A stretch of DNA of 64,000 nucleotides, from positions 1-64,000 of the forward strand of contig CBDULP010000006.1 in assembly GCA_965368085.1 (NCBI GenBank), read 5' to 3'. Origin of the DNA: Peptoclostridium sp965368085. Its GTDB lineage: Bacteria; Bacillota; Clostridia; Peptostreptococcales; Peptostreptococcaceae. Below are positions 53,148-61,547 of the stretch, piece after piece (the stretch's first letter is position 1; each line of letters opens with the position of its first letter). The notes under the pieces are model-generated. The model did no database searches. It was not told the origin of the DNA and worked only from the letters and a program-made list of their open reading frames with translations. The position numbers and the translations under genes are program-made.

Positions 53148-55073
53148 CTATATAAGATTAGTCTTGGCGTAATTAAGGTATCCGCCTCTCCTAAGTATTT
53201 CAATATCCCTTTCAGATCCTTCGAATATGGCCTCTATGCTCTCTCCACTGCTCTTGTCGCTTAGAGTAAGCTTTCCTTTCGGAAGGTCCTCAAGTATGTT
53301 TGATATTTCAATCTCATCCATGAATCCTATCTTTTCATAGTCTTCAGGATTTGCAAATTCAAGTGGTATTATACCGCTGTTTATAAGATTTGCCTTGTGT
53401 ATTCTTGCAAACGATTTGGTTATTACAGCCTTTATTCCAAGATACAGTGGCGCAAGTGCCGCGTGCTCTCTACTTGAGCCCTGGCCGTAGTTGTCTCCTC
53501 CTACTATAAATCCTCCATCGTTATCTCTGCATCTTTGAGGGAACTCCGTATCAACAGTGCTAAACGAATAGTTTGCAAGATGTGGTATGTTCGATCTGTA
53601 TGGAAGCAGCTTTGCATTTGAAGGCATTATATGGTCTGTAGTTATGTTGTCTTCAACTTTTAGAACAACTTTTCCCGACATTGAATCCTCAAGCTGTGAA
53701 TTTATAGGGAATGGCTTTATATTAGGTCCCATAACAACTTCTACGTCTGCTCTGTCGTCTTTAGGGTATACAAACAGGTTTTCACTTTTTTCAAATATCT
53801 CTGGCATTTCAAAATCTATCTCTTCGGTTATCACTCTTGGGTCTTCTAGATATCCGTGTATTGCAGAAATTGCCGCAACCTCAGGGCTCACTAGGTAAAC
53901 CTGCGCACTTTCAGTTCCACTTCTTCCATAGAAATTTCTGTTAAATGTTCTAAGCGATATCGCATCAGTCTTAGGAGCCTGTCCCATTCCTATGCAAGGT
54001 CCGCATGCACATTCAAGTATTCTCGCTCCTGCAGCTATCATGTCCGCAAGGGCTCCGTTTTCAGCAAGCGCCTTCAATATTGCGCTTGATCCCGGCGATA
54101 TGCAAAGGCTGACATCAGGGTGAACGCTCTTGCCCTTTAGTATCCTTGCAACCTTCATAAGGTCTGAATAAGAAGAGTTAGTACAGCTTCCTATTGCAAT
54201 CTGGTCTACTTTGAGGTTTATGACCTCTTTTATAGGTCTTACGTTATCCGGGCTGTGAGGCTGTGCGACAAGTGGCTCTATATCTTCAAGATTTATCTCT
54301 ATGACCTCGTCGTAATGCGCATCATCATCAGCCTTCAATTCTCTGTAATCGGCTTCCCTTCCCTGAGACTTAAGATATTCTAAAGATCTTTCGTCACTTG
54401 GGAATATCGATGTAGTGGCTCCAAGTTCAGCACCCATGTTTGTTATTGTAGCTCTGTCCGTAAGTGAAAGTGATTTTACGCCTTCCCCAGAGTACTCCAC
54501 TATTTTTCCAACTCCGCCTTTTACACTAAGCTCCTTTAGAACATAAAGTATTACGTCCTTTGCAGAAACCCAAGGCTTAAGCTTTCCGTCAAGCTTTACG
54601 TTAAGCACTTTTGGAGCTTTCATGAAATACTTTCCCGTAGCCATTGCAACGGCAACGTCAAGCCCTCCTGCTCCTATTGCTATCATTCCAAGGCCTCCGC
54701 CTGTAGGAGTATGGCTGTCCGATCCCAAAAGTGTAGATCCAGGCTTTCCGAAATTTTCAAGTTGAAGCTGATGGCATATTCCATTTCCAGGCTTTGAGTA
54801 TACTATGCCGTATTTTGCTGCAACAGTCTTTATGAATTCATGATCGTCGGCATTTTCAAACCCTTGCTGAAGCGTATTGTGGTCTATGTAAGCCACTGAT
54901 TTTTCTGTTTTTATATCCTTTATTCCCATAGCCTCAAGCTGGAGATAAACCATTGTTCCAGTAGAATCCTGAGTAAGCGTCTGGTCGATTTTAATACATA
55001 TTTCCTGCCCTGCCTCAAGCTCTCCTTCAAGCAAATGATCTTTTAATACTTTGTAAGTTAAATTAAGTCCCAT
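53148..55073 (-). CDS. acnA: Aconitate hydratase
   Basis: This 641-residue [4Fe-4S] aconitase isomerises citrate and isocitrate. Cluster ligands are in SCTNSS (about 290) and CACGPCIGMG (about 353-362). Other motifs are LLGSDSHTPTGGGLGMIAIGAGG and DNYGQGSSREHAALAP for the swivel domain. It is the size of the short clostridial form. The locus lacks citrate synthase; the branch probably supplies glutamate. Confidence 0.93.
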   Translation of the reverse strand: MGLNLTYKVLKDHLLEGELEAGQEICIKIDQTLTQDSTGTMVYLQLEAMGIKDIKTEKSVAYIDHNTLQQGFENADDHEFIKTVAAKYGIVYSKPGNGICHQLQLENFGKPGSTLLGSDSHTPTGGGLGMIAIGAGGLDVAVAMATGKYFMKAPKVLNVKLDGKLKPWVSAKDVILYVLKELSVKGGVGKIVEYSGEGVKSLSLTDRATITNMGAELGATTSIFPSDERSLEYLKSQGREADYRELKADDDAHYDEVIEINLEDIEPLVAQPHSPDNVRPIKEVINLKVDQIAIGSCTNSSYSDLMKVARILKGKSVHPDVSLCISPGSSAILKALAENGALADMIAAGARILECACGPCIGMGQAPKTDAISLRTFNRNFYGRSGTESAQVYLVSPEVAAISAIHGYLEDPRVITEEIDFEMPEIFEKSENLFVYPKDDRADVEVVMGPNIKPFPINSQLEDSMSGKVVLKVEDNITTDHIMPSNAKLLPYRSNIPHLANYSFSTVDTEFPQRCRDNDGGFIVGGDNYGQGSSREHAALAPLYLGIKAVITKSFARIHKANLINSGIIPLEFANPEDYEKIGFMDEIEISNILEDLPKGKLTLSDKSSGESIEAIFEGSERDIEILRRGGYLNYAKTNLI

Positions 55074-55587
55074 TCTCTCACCTCTTTATAATCTTTGTAT
55101 TTTTCATTATAAAACTCAGTTTGATTTGCACTAGCTCTTTTCTAATGATATCGTTCAAAGCCTGTAGTTTTTCATTAGTATAGATGATACCCTATAAAAA
55201 ATAAAATCATCAGCATAATGTTTTATATTAAGGCATATCTTTATGTTTTGTATTTTTCGCCGCAGATGTATTTATGTATACAATTATACGCAGATGCCTT
55301 TTATCAGTCAACCTTCGTTGATCATTTTTATATAAAAAATAATTTATACGGATTTTTAAATTGCATATTTCATTCATTTCAATATATTTACAGTTCGATC
55401 CTCCCCTGGATATTCCACTGTTTTTCAACATAGCATCCGTTTTCATATCAATTATATTGTATTTTTGTATTCTATTTTAGAAATAGTTTATTTCAAATCC
55501 TGCATTTCATCACATCTCACATGTAGACTTTTCGGTTTTTGAAGCTTCACATGCATTTGTACAGCCGAAGTAATATTTATGCATTAA
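55074..55587. other. Gene-free stretch upstream of aconitase
   Basis: No gene supported. AT-rich with poly-T tracts; probably holds the promoter for the acnA-idh-gntR unit. Confidence 0.35.
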
Positions 55588-55632
55588 AAAAGCCCGTATA
55601 CAGGCTTTCTATACAACCTGCATATGGGCTTT
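55588..55632 (-). terminator. Terminator of asnA
   Basis: AAAGCCCGTATACAGG pairs imperfectly with CCTGCATATGGGCTTT; A and T runs on both sides. Confidence 0.8.
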
Positions 55633-55693
55633 ACATCATATTCATATCGATAATTTTCTTTTATAGTTCTCTCGAGGCTTAATATATATTAGA

Positions 55694-56704
55694 TTACAGA
55701 AGGAATATTTTTGAATCCTTAAGAGTCTCTCTCATATACTCAGGCCAAGCTGAAGCTTGAACTTCCCCTATATGAGCTTTTTTAAGGAAGAACATACATA
55801 TTCTAGATTGTCCTATTCCTCCGCCTACAGTGTACGGAAGTCTTCCTTCAAGCAACATCTTATGGTAGTCAAGTTCTTTCCTCTCCTGACACCCTTCAAT
55901 ATCAAGCTGCTTTTCAAGAGCCGTTTCGTCAACTCTTATTCCCATTGAAGAAAGCTCGAATGCTCTTTCAAGAACAGGGTTCCAGAAAAGTATATCTCCG
56001 TTTAGAGTCCAGTCGTCGTAGTCTGGCGATCTTCCGTCGTGCTTTTCTCCTGATGCAAGTTTATGCCCTATTTCCATAAGGAATACTGCCTTCTTATCTT
56101 TTACTATTGCATCTTCTCTCTGCTTTGAATTAAGGTCTGGATACATGTCTTCAAGCTCCTGAGTAGTTATGAAGAATAAGTCCTCCGGAAGTATTTTTTC
56201 AAATTGAGGGTAAAGCTTGTATATATAGTCTTCAGTATCCTTGAACACTCCGTATATTCCCTTTACTATCTCTCTTAGGTTTTCTTTTGTTCTTTCTTCT
56301 TTTGATATTATTTTTTCCCAATCCCACTGGTCGACATATATCGAGTGCAGGTTGTCAAGGTCCTCGTCAGTTCTTATTGCATTCATATCAGTGTAAAGAC
56401 CCTCACCTATTTCAAATCCGTATCTGTAAAGAGCCATTCTCTTCCACTTCGCAAGCGAATGTACTATCTCAAGTCTAGCACCTGGGTCAGCTTTTATCTC
56501 AAATGAAACAGGCTTTTCTATCCCGTTAAGGTTGTCGTTTAGTCCAGTTTCAGGCTTTACAAAAAGTGGTGCTGAAACTCTTGTAAGGTTAAGCTCCTGA
56601 GCGAGCATTCTTTCAAAATAATCCTTTATTCTCTTTATAGCAACTTCCGTTTCTCTAAGAGTAAGTTTTGGCTCGTAGCCTTTTGGTATTATAGTTCTTT
56701 CCAT
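55694..56704 (-). CDS. asnA: Aspartate-ammonia ligase (asparagine synthetase A)
   Basis: A 336-residue class II synthetase-like enzyme that makes asparagine from aspartate, ammonia and ATP. ATG at 56704 has GGAGG before it; the longer frame does not. Family motifs are NLTRVSAPLFVKPETGLNDNLNG near the start, QWDWEKII, GDILFWNPVLERAFELSSMGIRV and the C-terminal LPYTVGGGIGQSRICMFFL. Controlled by its own T-box; together with asnS it restores charged tRNA-Asn. Confidence 0.96.
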   Translation of the reverse strand: MERTIIPKGYEPKLTLRETEVAIKRIKDYFERMLAQELNLTRVSAPLFVKPETGLNDNLNGIEKPVSFEIKADPGARLEIVHSLAKWKRMALYRYGFEIGEGLYTDMNAIRTDEDLDNLHSIYVDQWDWEKIISKEERTKENLREIVKGIYGVFKDTEDYIYKLYPQFEKILPEDLFFITTQELEDMYPDLNSKQREDAIVKDKKAVFLMEIGHKLASGEKHDGRSPDYDDWTLNGDILFWNPVLERAFELSSMGIRVDETALEKQLDIEGCQERKELDYHKMLLEGRLPYTVGGGIGQSRICMFFLKKAHIGEVQASAWPEYMRETLKDSKIFLL

Positions 56705-56763
56705 TTTTAATTCCTCCATTCAAATCACATTACAGTTTACAATATAGATTTTATTTAGAAAAT

Positions 56764-57060
56764 AAAAAAACCCTTCTATCCCCACAAAGGGACGAAAGGT
56801 TATGATTTCGCGGTACCACCCTAGTTGACCAAAAACACATTCAGTCATCTCACTTCAACACGGAATTCCTGCAGGCATTCGATGCTGTTCAATTTATAAC
56901 GGATTGAAGCCGTCTAAGCCTACTCTCTTTATGATTTCGGTTAGAAACTCAGGGATGTTCTTCAATACAGATCCAATGCCGAAATCCCACCATCATCGGC
57001 TCTCTTTAAATGAATTTCCATATCTACTCTTCCCGTCACAGTCTTTAAATATCAACTTTC
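56764..57060 (-). promoter_or_regulatory. T-box riboswitch (tRNA-Asn) of asnA
   Basis: The minus-strand leader has GGGAAGAGTAGATA, Stem I, AGAGTAGGCTTAGACG, the T-box bulge GGTGGTACCGCG (56809-56821) and a terminator hairpin with a T run (56764-56800). The specifier triplet AAC lies at 56940-56942 in CTAACCGAAA, the same context as in the asnS leader. Confidence 0.93.
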
Positions 57061-57281
57061 TATAAATTATATATTCCATTTGTTCATATGTCAACCATCA
57101 AAATGTTTTTTTATATATAAATATAAGTTTGAGGATATATACTCATTATATGGTTTTTTACTTTTTATCATGTGGATTTAAAATCAAAATGAGGCTATAA
57201 TTATAACATGATTGTTTTGGGCTTGTCGCCCTTTAAATGCTTCATAGCTTTAAGTTTGTTTTATATTGGAGGTTTTATAAT

Positions 57282-57587
57282 TTGGCAGAAGATAAAGGCA
57301 AAAATGAAAGCAATACGGTTTTAAATCCCCAGCTCGAAAAAAAAATAGACGAGCTTGCAGTTATAATAGATAAAAGCAAATTAAAGGATTATGTGGATTT
57401 GGTAAACGATCCCCTAAGGCTGCTATATGTGAATTTTATAATGGGGCTTGCCAGGGGGCTTGGAATGGCTATAGGCTTTTCTGCTCTTGCAGCACTTGTC
57501 TTTTATATATTGAGAAGCTGGGTAAACCTTCCATTAATAGGTCAAGGCATAGCAAAGCTTTTGGATATCATAGACGCTTATAGATAA
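57282..57587 (+). CDS. DUF5665 small membrane protein
   Basis: A protein of 101 residues with start TTG at 57282 after GGAGG. The charged N-terminal half (LEKKIDELAVIIDKSKLKDY) leads to VNDPLRLLYVNFIMGLARGLGMAIGFSALAALVFYIL with one or two membrane helices and a C-terminal amphipathic segment. This pattern fits the DUF5665 family; function is unknown. Confidence 0.75.
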   Translation: MAEDKGKNESNTVLNPQLEKKIDELAVIIDKSKLKDYVDLVNDPLRLLYVNFIMGLARGLGMAIGFSALAALVFYILRSWVNLPLIGQGIAKLLDIIDAYR

Positions 57588-57600
57588 AATTCAAAAAAAC

Positions 57601-57648
57601 AAAAAACAACTCAGATGCATGTTTCTAATGCATCTGAGTTGTTTTTTT
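57601..57648 (+). terminator. Terminator after DUF5665 gene
   Basis: AACAACTCAGATGCAT pairs with ATGCATCTGAGTTG followed by seven T. Confidence 0.93.
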
Positions 57649-57704
57649 AGTTCATATAATTCATTCAAACTTTTAATATGTATCTCAGCACTTAGCACAA
57701 AGTT

Positions 57705-57732
57705 AAAGCCACCGGTCAAATACGGTGGCTTT
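57705..57732 (-). terminator. Terminator of superoxide reductase gene
   Basis: AAAGCCACCG pairs with CGGTGGCTTT, 20 bp after the stop. Confidence 0.85.
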
Positions 57733-57752
57733 AAATAGATATTATTTGTTTT

Positions 57753-58130
57753 TTAAGCTTTCCAAAGTCCGTGAAGATTACAGTATTCCCTTACTTCCAG
57801 TACATCATCTTTGTTTACATTAAACATCGCAGATGGTTCCTGGCCAGGCTTAAGCTCTGCCCTTAGAACTTGCTTTTCAGTTAGCACCTCTATGAATTGT
57901 ATATAATGATTGTCCTCCATAGGGTGAGGTACACTTCCAACCTTGACCATAACTCCTCCGGCAGTTTCTTCCACCACAGGAACGTGCTTTTCTTTGCCAT
58001 TGTCTTCAGTTCTGGCATCAAGCTTTTTCATGTCCTCTCCGCAGCATACAAGAGCTGGAGCTCCCGCACAGACTACTTCAACAACATTTCCACAAATATC
58101 ACATTTATATATTTCTCTTAATTTAATCAA
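57753..58130 (-). CDS. Desulfoferrodoxin (superoxide reductase)
   Basis: This 125-residue 2Fe superoxide reductase turns superoxide into peroxide without making oxygen. The N-terminal desulforedoxin centre uses Cys10, Cys13, Cys29 and Cys30. The catalytic centre uses His49, His69, His75, Cys117 and His120 (CNLHGLW). Start is TTG after GGGGG. The rubredoxin gene just upstream probably supplies its electrons; the pair is an oxygen-stress operon. Confidence 0.96.
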   Translation of the reverse strand: MIKLREIYKCDICGNVVEVVCAGAPALVCCGEDMKKLDARTEDNGKEKHVPVVEETAGGVMVKVGSVPHPMEDNHYIQFIEVLTEKQVLRAELKPGQEPSAMFNVNKDDVLEVREYCNLHGLWKA

Positions 58131-58154
58131 CTTGAATATCCCCCAATCAATTTT

Positions 58155-58316
58155 TTATTCTTCTACTTTAAACATATCTTTCCCCACGCCACAAAGAGGA
58201 CATACCCAGTCTTCTGGAATATCTTCAAATGCAGTGCCAGGGCTTATTCCGCTATCAGGATCCCCAACTTCCGGATCATACACGTAACCACAAGCTAAGC
58301 AAACGTATTTTTTCAT
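58155..58316 (-). CDS. Rubredoxin
   Basis: A 53-residue electron carrier, too short for a typical ORF cut-off. It reads MKKYVCLACGYVYDPEVGD at the start, with Cys6 and Cys9, and WVCPLCGVGKDMF near the end, with Cys39 and Cys42. These four bind one iron. It lies 24 bp before the superoxide reductase and is its likely electron donor. GGGGAGG precedes the ATG. Confidence 0.95.
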   Translation of the reverse strand: MKKYVCLACGYVYDPEVGDPDSGISPGTAFEDIPEDWVCPLCGVGKDMFKVEE

Positions 58317-58827
58317 ATGACTACCTCCCCGTATATTGTTAAGTTATTAAGCTCTTCTTATTATTACCCCGTATGCGTTTTGCCAAAACAATAATTATAC
58401 GCATTATCCCGTAATATAAATTCAATCGCTTTAATACAGCTCACATTAGTCATTTAGCTAATGAAACATCCATTTTCATTACAGTCAATCAAGTTTCCAT
58501 TTTTGTTTTTGTAATTTATGAACTGCCATAATCAATTTTTTTGTAAATATTTCCAGCCGAATTCGCCAGCGCTTTTACCTTTTCTGGAAATTTAAGACCA
58601 ACATGATTTTTGCGGCGTATCTTTTAGAAGCACCCTTGCGGCATGCCGCAAAAATCTTGTTTGTTTTAAATTGAGGGTTTTAATTTATTTAAGCTTTGTC
58701 TTGCTGATACGTAAGTATCATTTACGATAATATTATTTAAGTAATTACATCTTCACATTTACTTTTAATCAATTCATTTATTTTTTTCTATTAATGGTAT
58801 ATTATTTTTATATAGGGGGATGATAAC
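58317..58827. other. Intergenic region with competing hairpins
   Basis: No gene is seen. GATTTTTGCGGC (58605-58616) can pair with GCCGCAAAAATC (58645-58656), but the second arm can instead pair with the nearer TTGCGGC to form the palindrome TTGCGGCATGCCGCAA (58636-58651). The region also holds promoters for the divergent rubredoxin and sirtuin genes. Confidence 0.5.
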
Positions 58828-59565
58828 ATGTCTTCAATAGATGAGCTTTCTCAAATGATTCAAAGAAGTGACAACATAGTCTTTTTCGGGGGCGCCGGTG
58901 TATCGACCGAAAGCCATATACCCGATTTTCGGTCTGAAAACGGTCTGTATACGGCTGAAAATGACAAGTCGTATCCGCCGGAGGTGATGCTCAGCCACAG
59001 CTTTTTCATGTCTCATACCGACGAATTCTTCCAGTTTTACAAGTCCAAAATGATATATGAAAACGCCAGGCCCAACATGGCCCATATGTCGCTTGCAAAG
59101 CTTGAAAAGCTGGGCAAGCTAAAGGCCGTTATAACGCAAAACATAGACGGCCTCCACCAGATGGCCGGCTCTAAGAATGTTCTGGAGCTTCATGGCTCAG
59201 TGCACAGGAATTATTGCATGGGCTGCAATCTGTTTCACGATCTTGGCTATGTGCTGTCCAGCAGTTCCAATGTTCCAAGATGCAAAAAATGTGGTGCGAT
59301 TGTAAAGCCTGACGTGGTACTTTACGAAGAAGGCCTTGACATGGATGTTGTAGAATCGGCAATATCCCATATAAAAGAGTGCGACCTTCTCATAATAGGT
59401 GGCACTTCACTTGCAGTATATCCAGCGGCCGGTCTTGTCGAATATTTCAATGGCTCCAGTATGGTTCTCATAAACAAGACGCCCACACCTTTTGACTACA
59501 GGGCCGACCTTGTGATAAACGAGTCCATAGGAGAGGTTCTTGGAAAGGCGGTTGAATCTCTGTAA
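58828..59565 (+). CDS. Sir2-family NAD-dependent deacylase
   Basis: A 245-residue sirtuin that removes acyl groups from lysines with NAD+. NAD motifs are FFGGAGVSTESHIPDFRS (19-36) and TQNIDGLHQ (103-111). Catalytic His122 is in LHGSVH. The zinc site is Cys130, Cys133, Cys152 and Cys155. GTSLAVYPAAGL closes the NAD pocket. Start ATG has GGGGGATG upstream. It stands alone; a plausible role is reversing enzyme acylation in an acyl-CoA-rich cell. Confidence 0.94.
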   Translation: MSSIDELSQMIQRSDNIVFFGGAGVSTESHIPDFRSENGLYTAENDKSYPPEVMLSHSFFMSHTDEFFQFYKSKMIYENARPNMAHMSLAKLEKLGKLKAVITQNIDGLHQMAGSKNVLELHGSVHRNYCMGCNLFHDLGYVLSSSSNVPRCKKCGAIVKPDVVLYEEGLDMDVVESAISHIKECDLLIIGGTSLAVYPAAGLVEYFNGSSMVLINKTPTPFDYRADLVINESIGEVLGKAVESL

Positions 59566-59677
59566 AAACAAATTCATATGAAAATGACCTTATTGCTTAT
59601 AAAAATGTACCCGGATAAAATGGAGGGATTTCTTGGAAGTATTTATCAAGAGACTTTATAATGTTTTTTAAAGACAA

Positions 59678-60142
59678 TTGTTGATATACGATGACAAATC
59701 AGTACTTATAAAGCGAAAATCCATGTATCTTTTAGCATTTAACTATTTCAGAGTTGTCATGAGTACGATTATGGCAATCATATATCATGCGATGGGGATA
59801 TTTGAAATCTATTTTTATGCAATGTTAATTATAACAAGTATAATGGCGTATTTAGTGGTAAAAGGCAGAATGGATATAGCCCTGATCGCTTGGGCTCTGA
59901 TTATTCTAGATTCTACTTTTGACTATTATCCATCAATCCCGGCAGGACTTGATGTAGGGGTTACTGTGGAGTTGATTTTCATCTTTTCGCTTTGGACATT
60001 GATTTCATATAAAATGAACAAAAAACACCTGGATTCCCAGGTGTTTTTTGTTTATCCTATTTTATACTGTATCTGTTGCCTGCATTCCAAAGCAGGTATT
60101 CATCTACACCATTGTCATTCAGAGCCTTTATCTGGAGATTGA
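59678..60142 (+). CDS. Hypothetical membrane protein, probably decayed
   Basis: A 154-codon frame with four hydrophobic stretches (VVMSTIMAIIYHAMGIF, FYAMLIITSIMAYLVV, IALIAWALIILDS, VTVELIFIFSLWTLISY). It starts at TTG with no ribosome site. A well-placed GGAGGG lies at 59623-59628, followed by a TTG at 59634 whose frame stops after 12 codons. The 3' end runs through a terminator stem and into the convergent gene. It looks like a gene that has lost its true ends by frameshift. Confidence 0.35.
   Translation: MLIYDDKSVLIKRKSMYLLAFNYFRVVMSTIMAIIYHAMGIFEIYFYAMLIITSIMAYLVVKGRMDIALIAWALIILDSTFDYYPSIPAGLDVGVTVELIFIFSLWTLISYKMNKKHLDSQVFFVYPILYCICCLHSKAGIHLHHCHSEPLSGD
60019..60049. terminator. Terminator between convergent genes
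   Basis: AAAAACACCTGG and CCAGGTGTTTTTT pair around GATT. It lies at the end of the GH-like gene and inside the 3' part of the hypothetical frame. Confidence 0.9.
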
Positions 60143-61523
60143 CCTCGTTAGTTCCATATCTTATGTTTCCCTTAACCCACGTAGCCGTAAAATCCTGTAT
60201 CCAAGGTCTTATAGTTGCAGGGGTTTGCAGGTTTGAATTTCTTACAACCGAATCGTATGTGCTCTTGTACACCGTCTCATACGGCTTTGCATCAGGAACC
60301 GCAAGTCCATAAACTCCAGCTCCATAGTGACTCGGATACATCATAGGGCATATATAGTCCGTCACGTTGCTTACAGCTTCCCAATGCTGTCCAAGTCCCA
60401 TATCATCTGAAACTGAACCAACAAGTCCAAATACATCAGCTGATATATACACCTTCTTTGGGGAAAGTTGCTCATGTGCGTATTTAAGGTATTTTTGTAT
60501 TGCCTCAGGCTTGAATTCATTATTCGTATTTCTGTAGTCAAGCTTTGAGTCCAGCCTGCCGCCATTCGACGCTGGGAATCTCACATAGTCAAACTGTATT
60601 TCGTTGAAACCTGCATCCGCAGCCTCTTTTGCAACTCCTATATTATAGTCCCAAAGCTCCCTGTCGTATGCAGACACCCATTTGAGCCCGTCGCTGCCTA
60701 CAAATGTCTGTCCTGTGCTTTTATCCTGTATTGATCTTTCAGGGTGATATTTCGAGTAAGTCGGGTCCTTAAACGAGACTATTCTAGCAATAAGATATAT
60801 GTTCTTTTCCTTAAGCTTTTGAGTAAATGCCTTTACGTCCTTTATCGGAGCCTTGTTATTCGCATCTGGCGCATATTTTTCAGCCGTCTGAGACTTGAAA
60901 AGCATATTGCCCAGGTCGTCTTTCACATCCACCACGAATGCGTTTATTTCAGTATTTTCAGCGAGTTGTATAAGTTTTTCCAAATTGGCGCCTGCAGCCG
61001 AATGAATTGTCACATAAACGCCCTTTACCTTTACCTTTGGATTGCCTTCATATTCAATAGCCTTTTCAAAAGGGCTTAGATCCAGATTTTTAAGGTTTCC
61101 AGTAAGCAGGTCTTCAAGCTTTTCCACAGTGTATTCGGCGGCTATCCAGCCTGCCACATCACCTGAGACGTCCTTGAAGTTTATCTTATACCAAAGCTTT
61201 CCCGACTCATCTGTCTTTTCCTCCAGTATTTGAACCCGCGAACCCTTAGGTGCCTTTGCAAGCACAGTAGCACCGCTCACAGGCTCTTGTCTTACATTCA
61301 GCTTACTTGCACTTATATATACTATATTTTGCTCCGGCCCTGCATTTTCAGATTCCTTTTGGCCCTCGTTTCCTGTGGCTTCACCGGATTCGCTTCCTGT
61401 TTGTGCAACCTGGTCTTTGCCTTCATTTACACCCACAGCTGCATTGTTGTTTCCTGCACATCCTCCAATCAGAAGCATACAGCAAACCGCAACGGCTGCA
61501 ATAATTCCATATTTCTTTTTCAT
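60057..61523 (-). CDS. Putative glycoside hydrolase lipoprotein with SH3 domain
   Basis: A 488-residue surface lipoprotein. The lipobox is LLIGGC (Cys at about 22), then an acidic linker, an SH3b domain (about 70-135; SKLNVRQEPVSGATVL, GWIAAEY) and a TIM-barrel-like DUF4015 / putative glycoside hydrolase domain (about 165-480). The latter shows GVYVTIHSAAG, INAFVVDVKDDLGNMLF, FNEIQFDYVRFP and DYICPMMYPSHYG. It is likely to act on cell wall or surface polysaccharide. An RpiR regulator lies just upstream. Confidence 0.88.
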   Translation of the reverse strand: MKKKYGIIAAVAVCCMLLIGGCAGNNNAAVGVNEGKDQVAQTGSESGEATGNEGQKESENAGPEQNIVYISASKLNVRQEPVSGATVLAKAPKGSRVQILEEKTDESGKLWYKINFKDVSGDVAGWIAAEYTVEKLEDLLTGNLKNLDLSPFEKAIEYEGNPKVKVKGVYVTIHSAAGANLEKLIQLAENTEINAFVVDVKDDLGNMLFKSQTAEKYAPDANNKAPIKDVKAFTQKLKEKNIYLIARIVSFKDPTYSKYHPERSIQDKSTGQTFVGSDGLKWVSAYDRELWDYNIGVAKEAADAGFNEIQFDYVRFPASNGGRLDSKLDYRNTNNEFKPEAIQKYLKYAHEQLSPKKVYISADVFGLVGSVSDDMGLGQHWEAVSNVTDYICPMMYPSHYGAGVYGLAVPDAKPYETVYKSTYDSVVRNSNLQTPATIRPWIQDFTATWVKGNIRYGTNEVNLQIKALNDNGVDEYLLWNAGNRYSIK

Positions 61524-61547
61524 TAGGATTCTCCTTTCATATTATGT

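Noticed and set aside
55218..55433. Small frames in the gap upstream of aconitase
   Set aside because: Low-complexity AT-rich translation, no ribosome site and both strands open.
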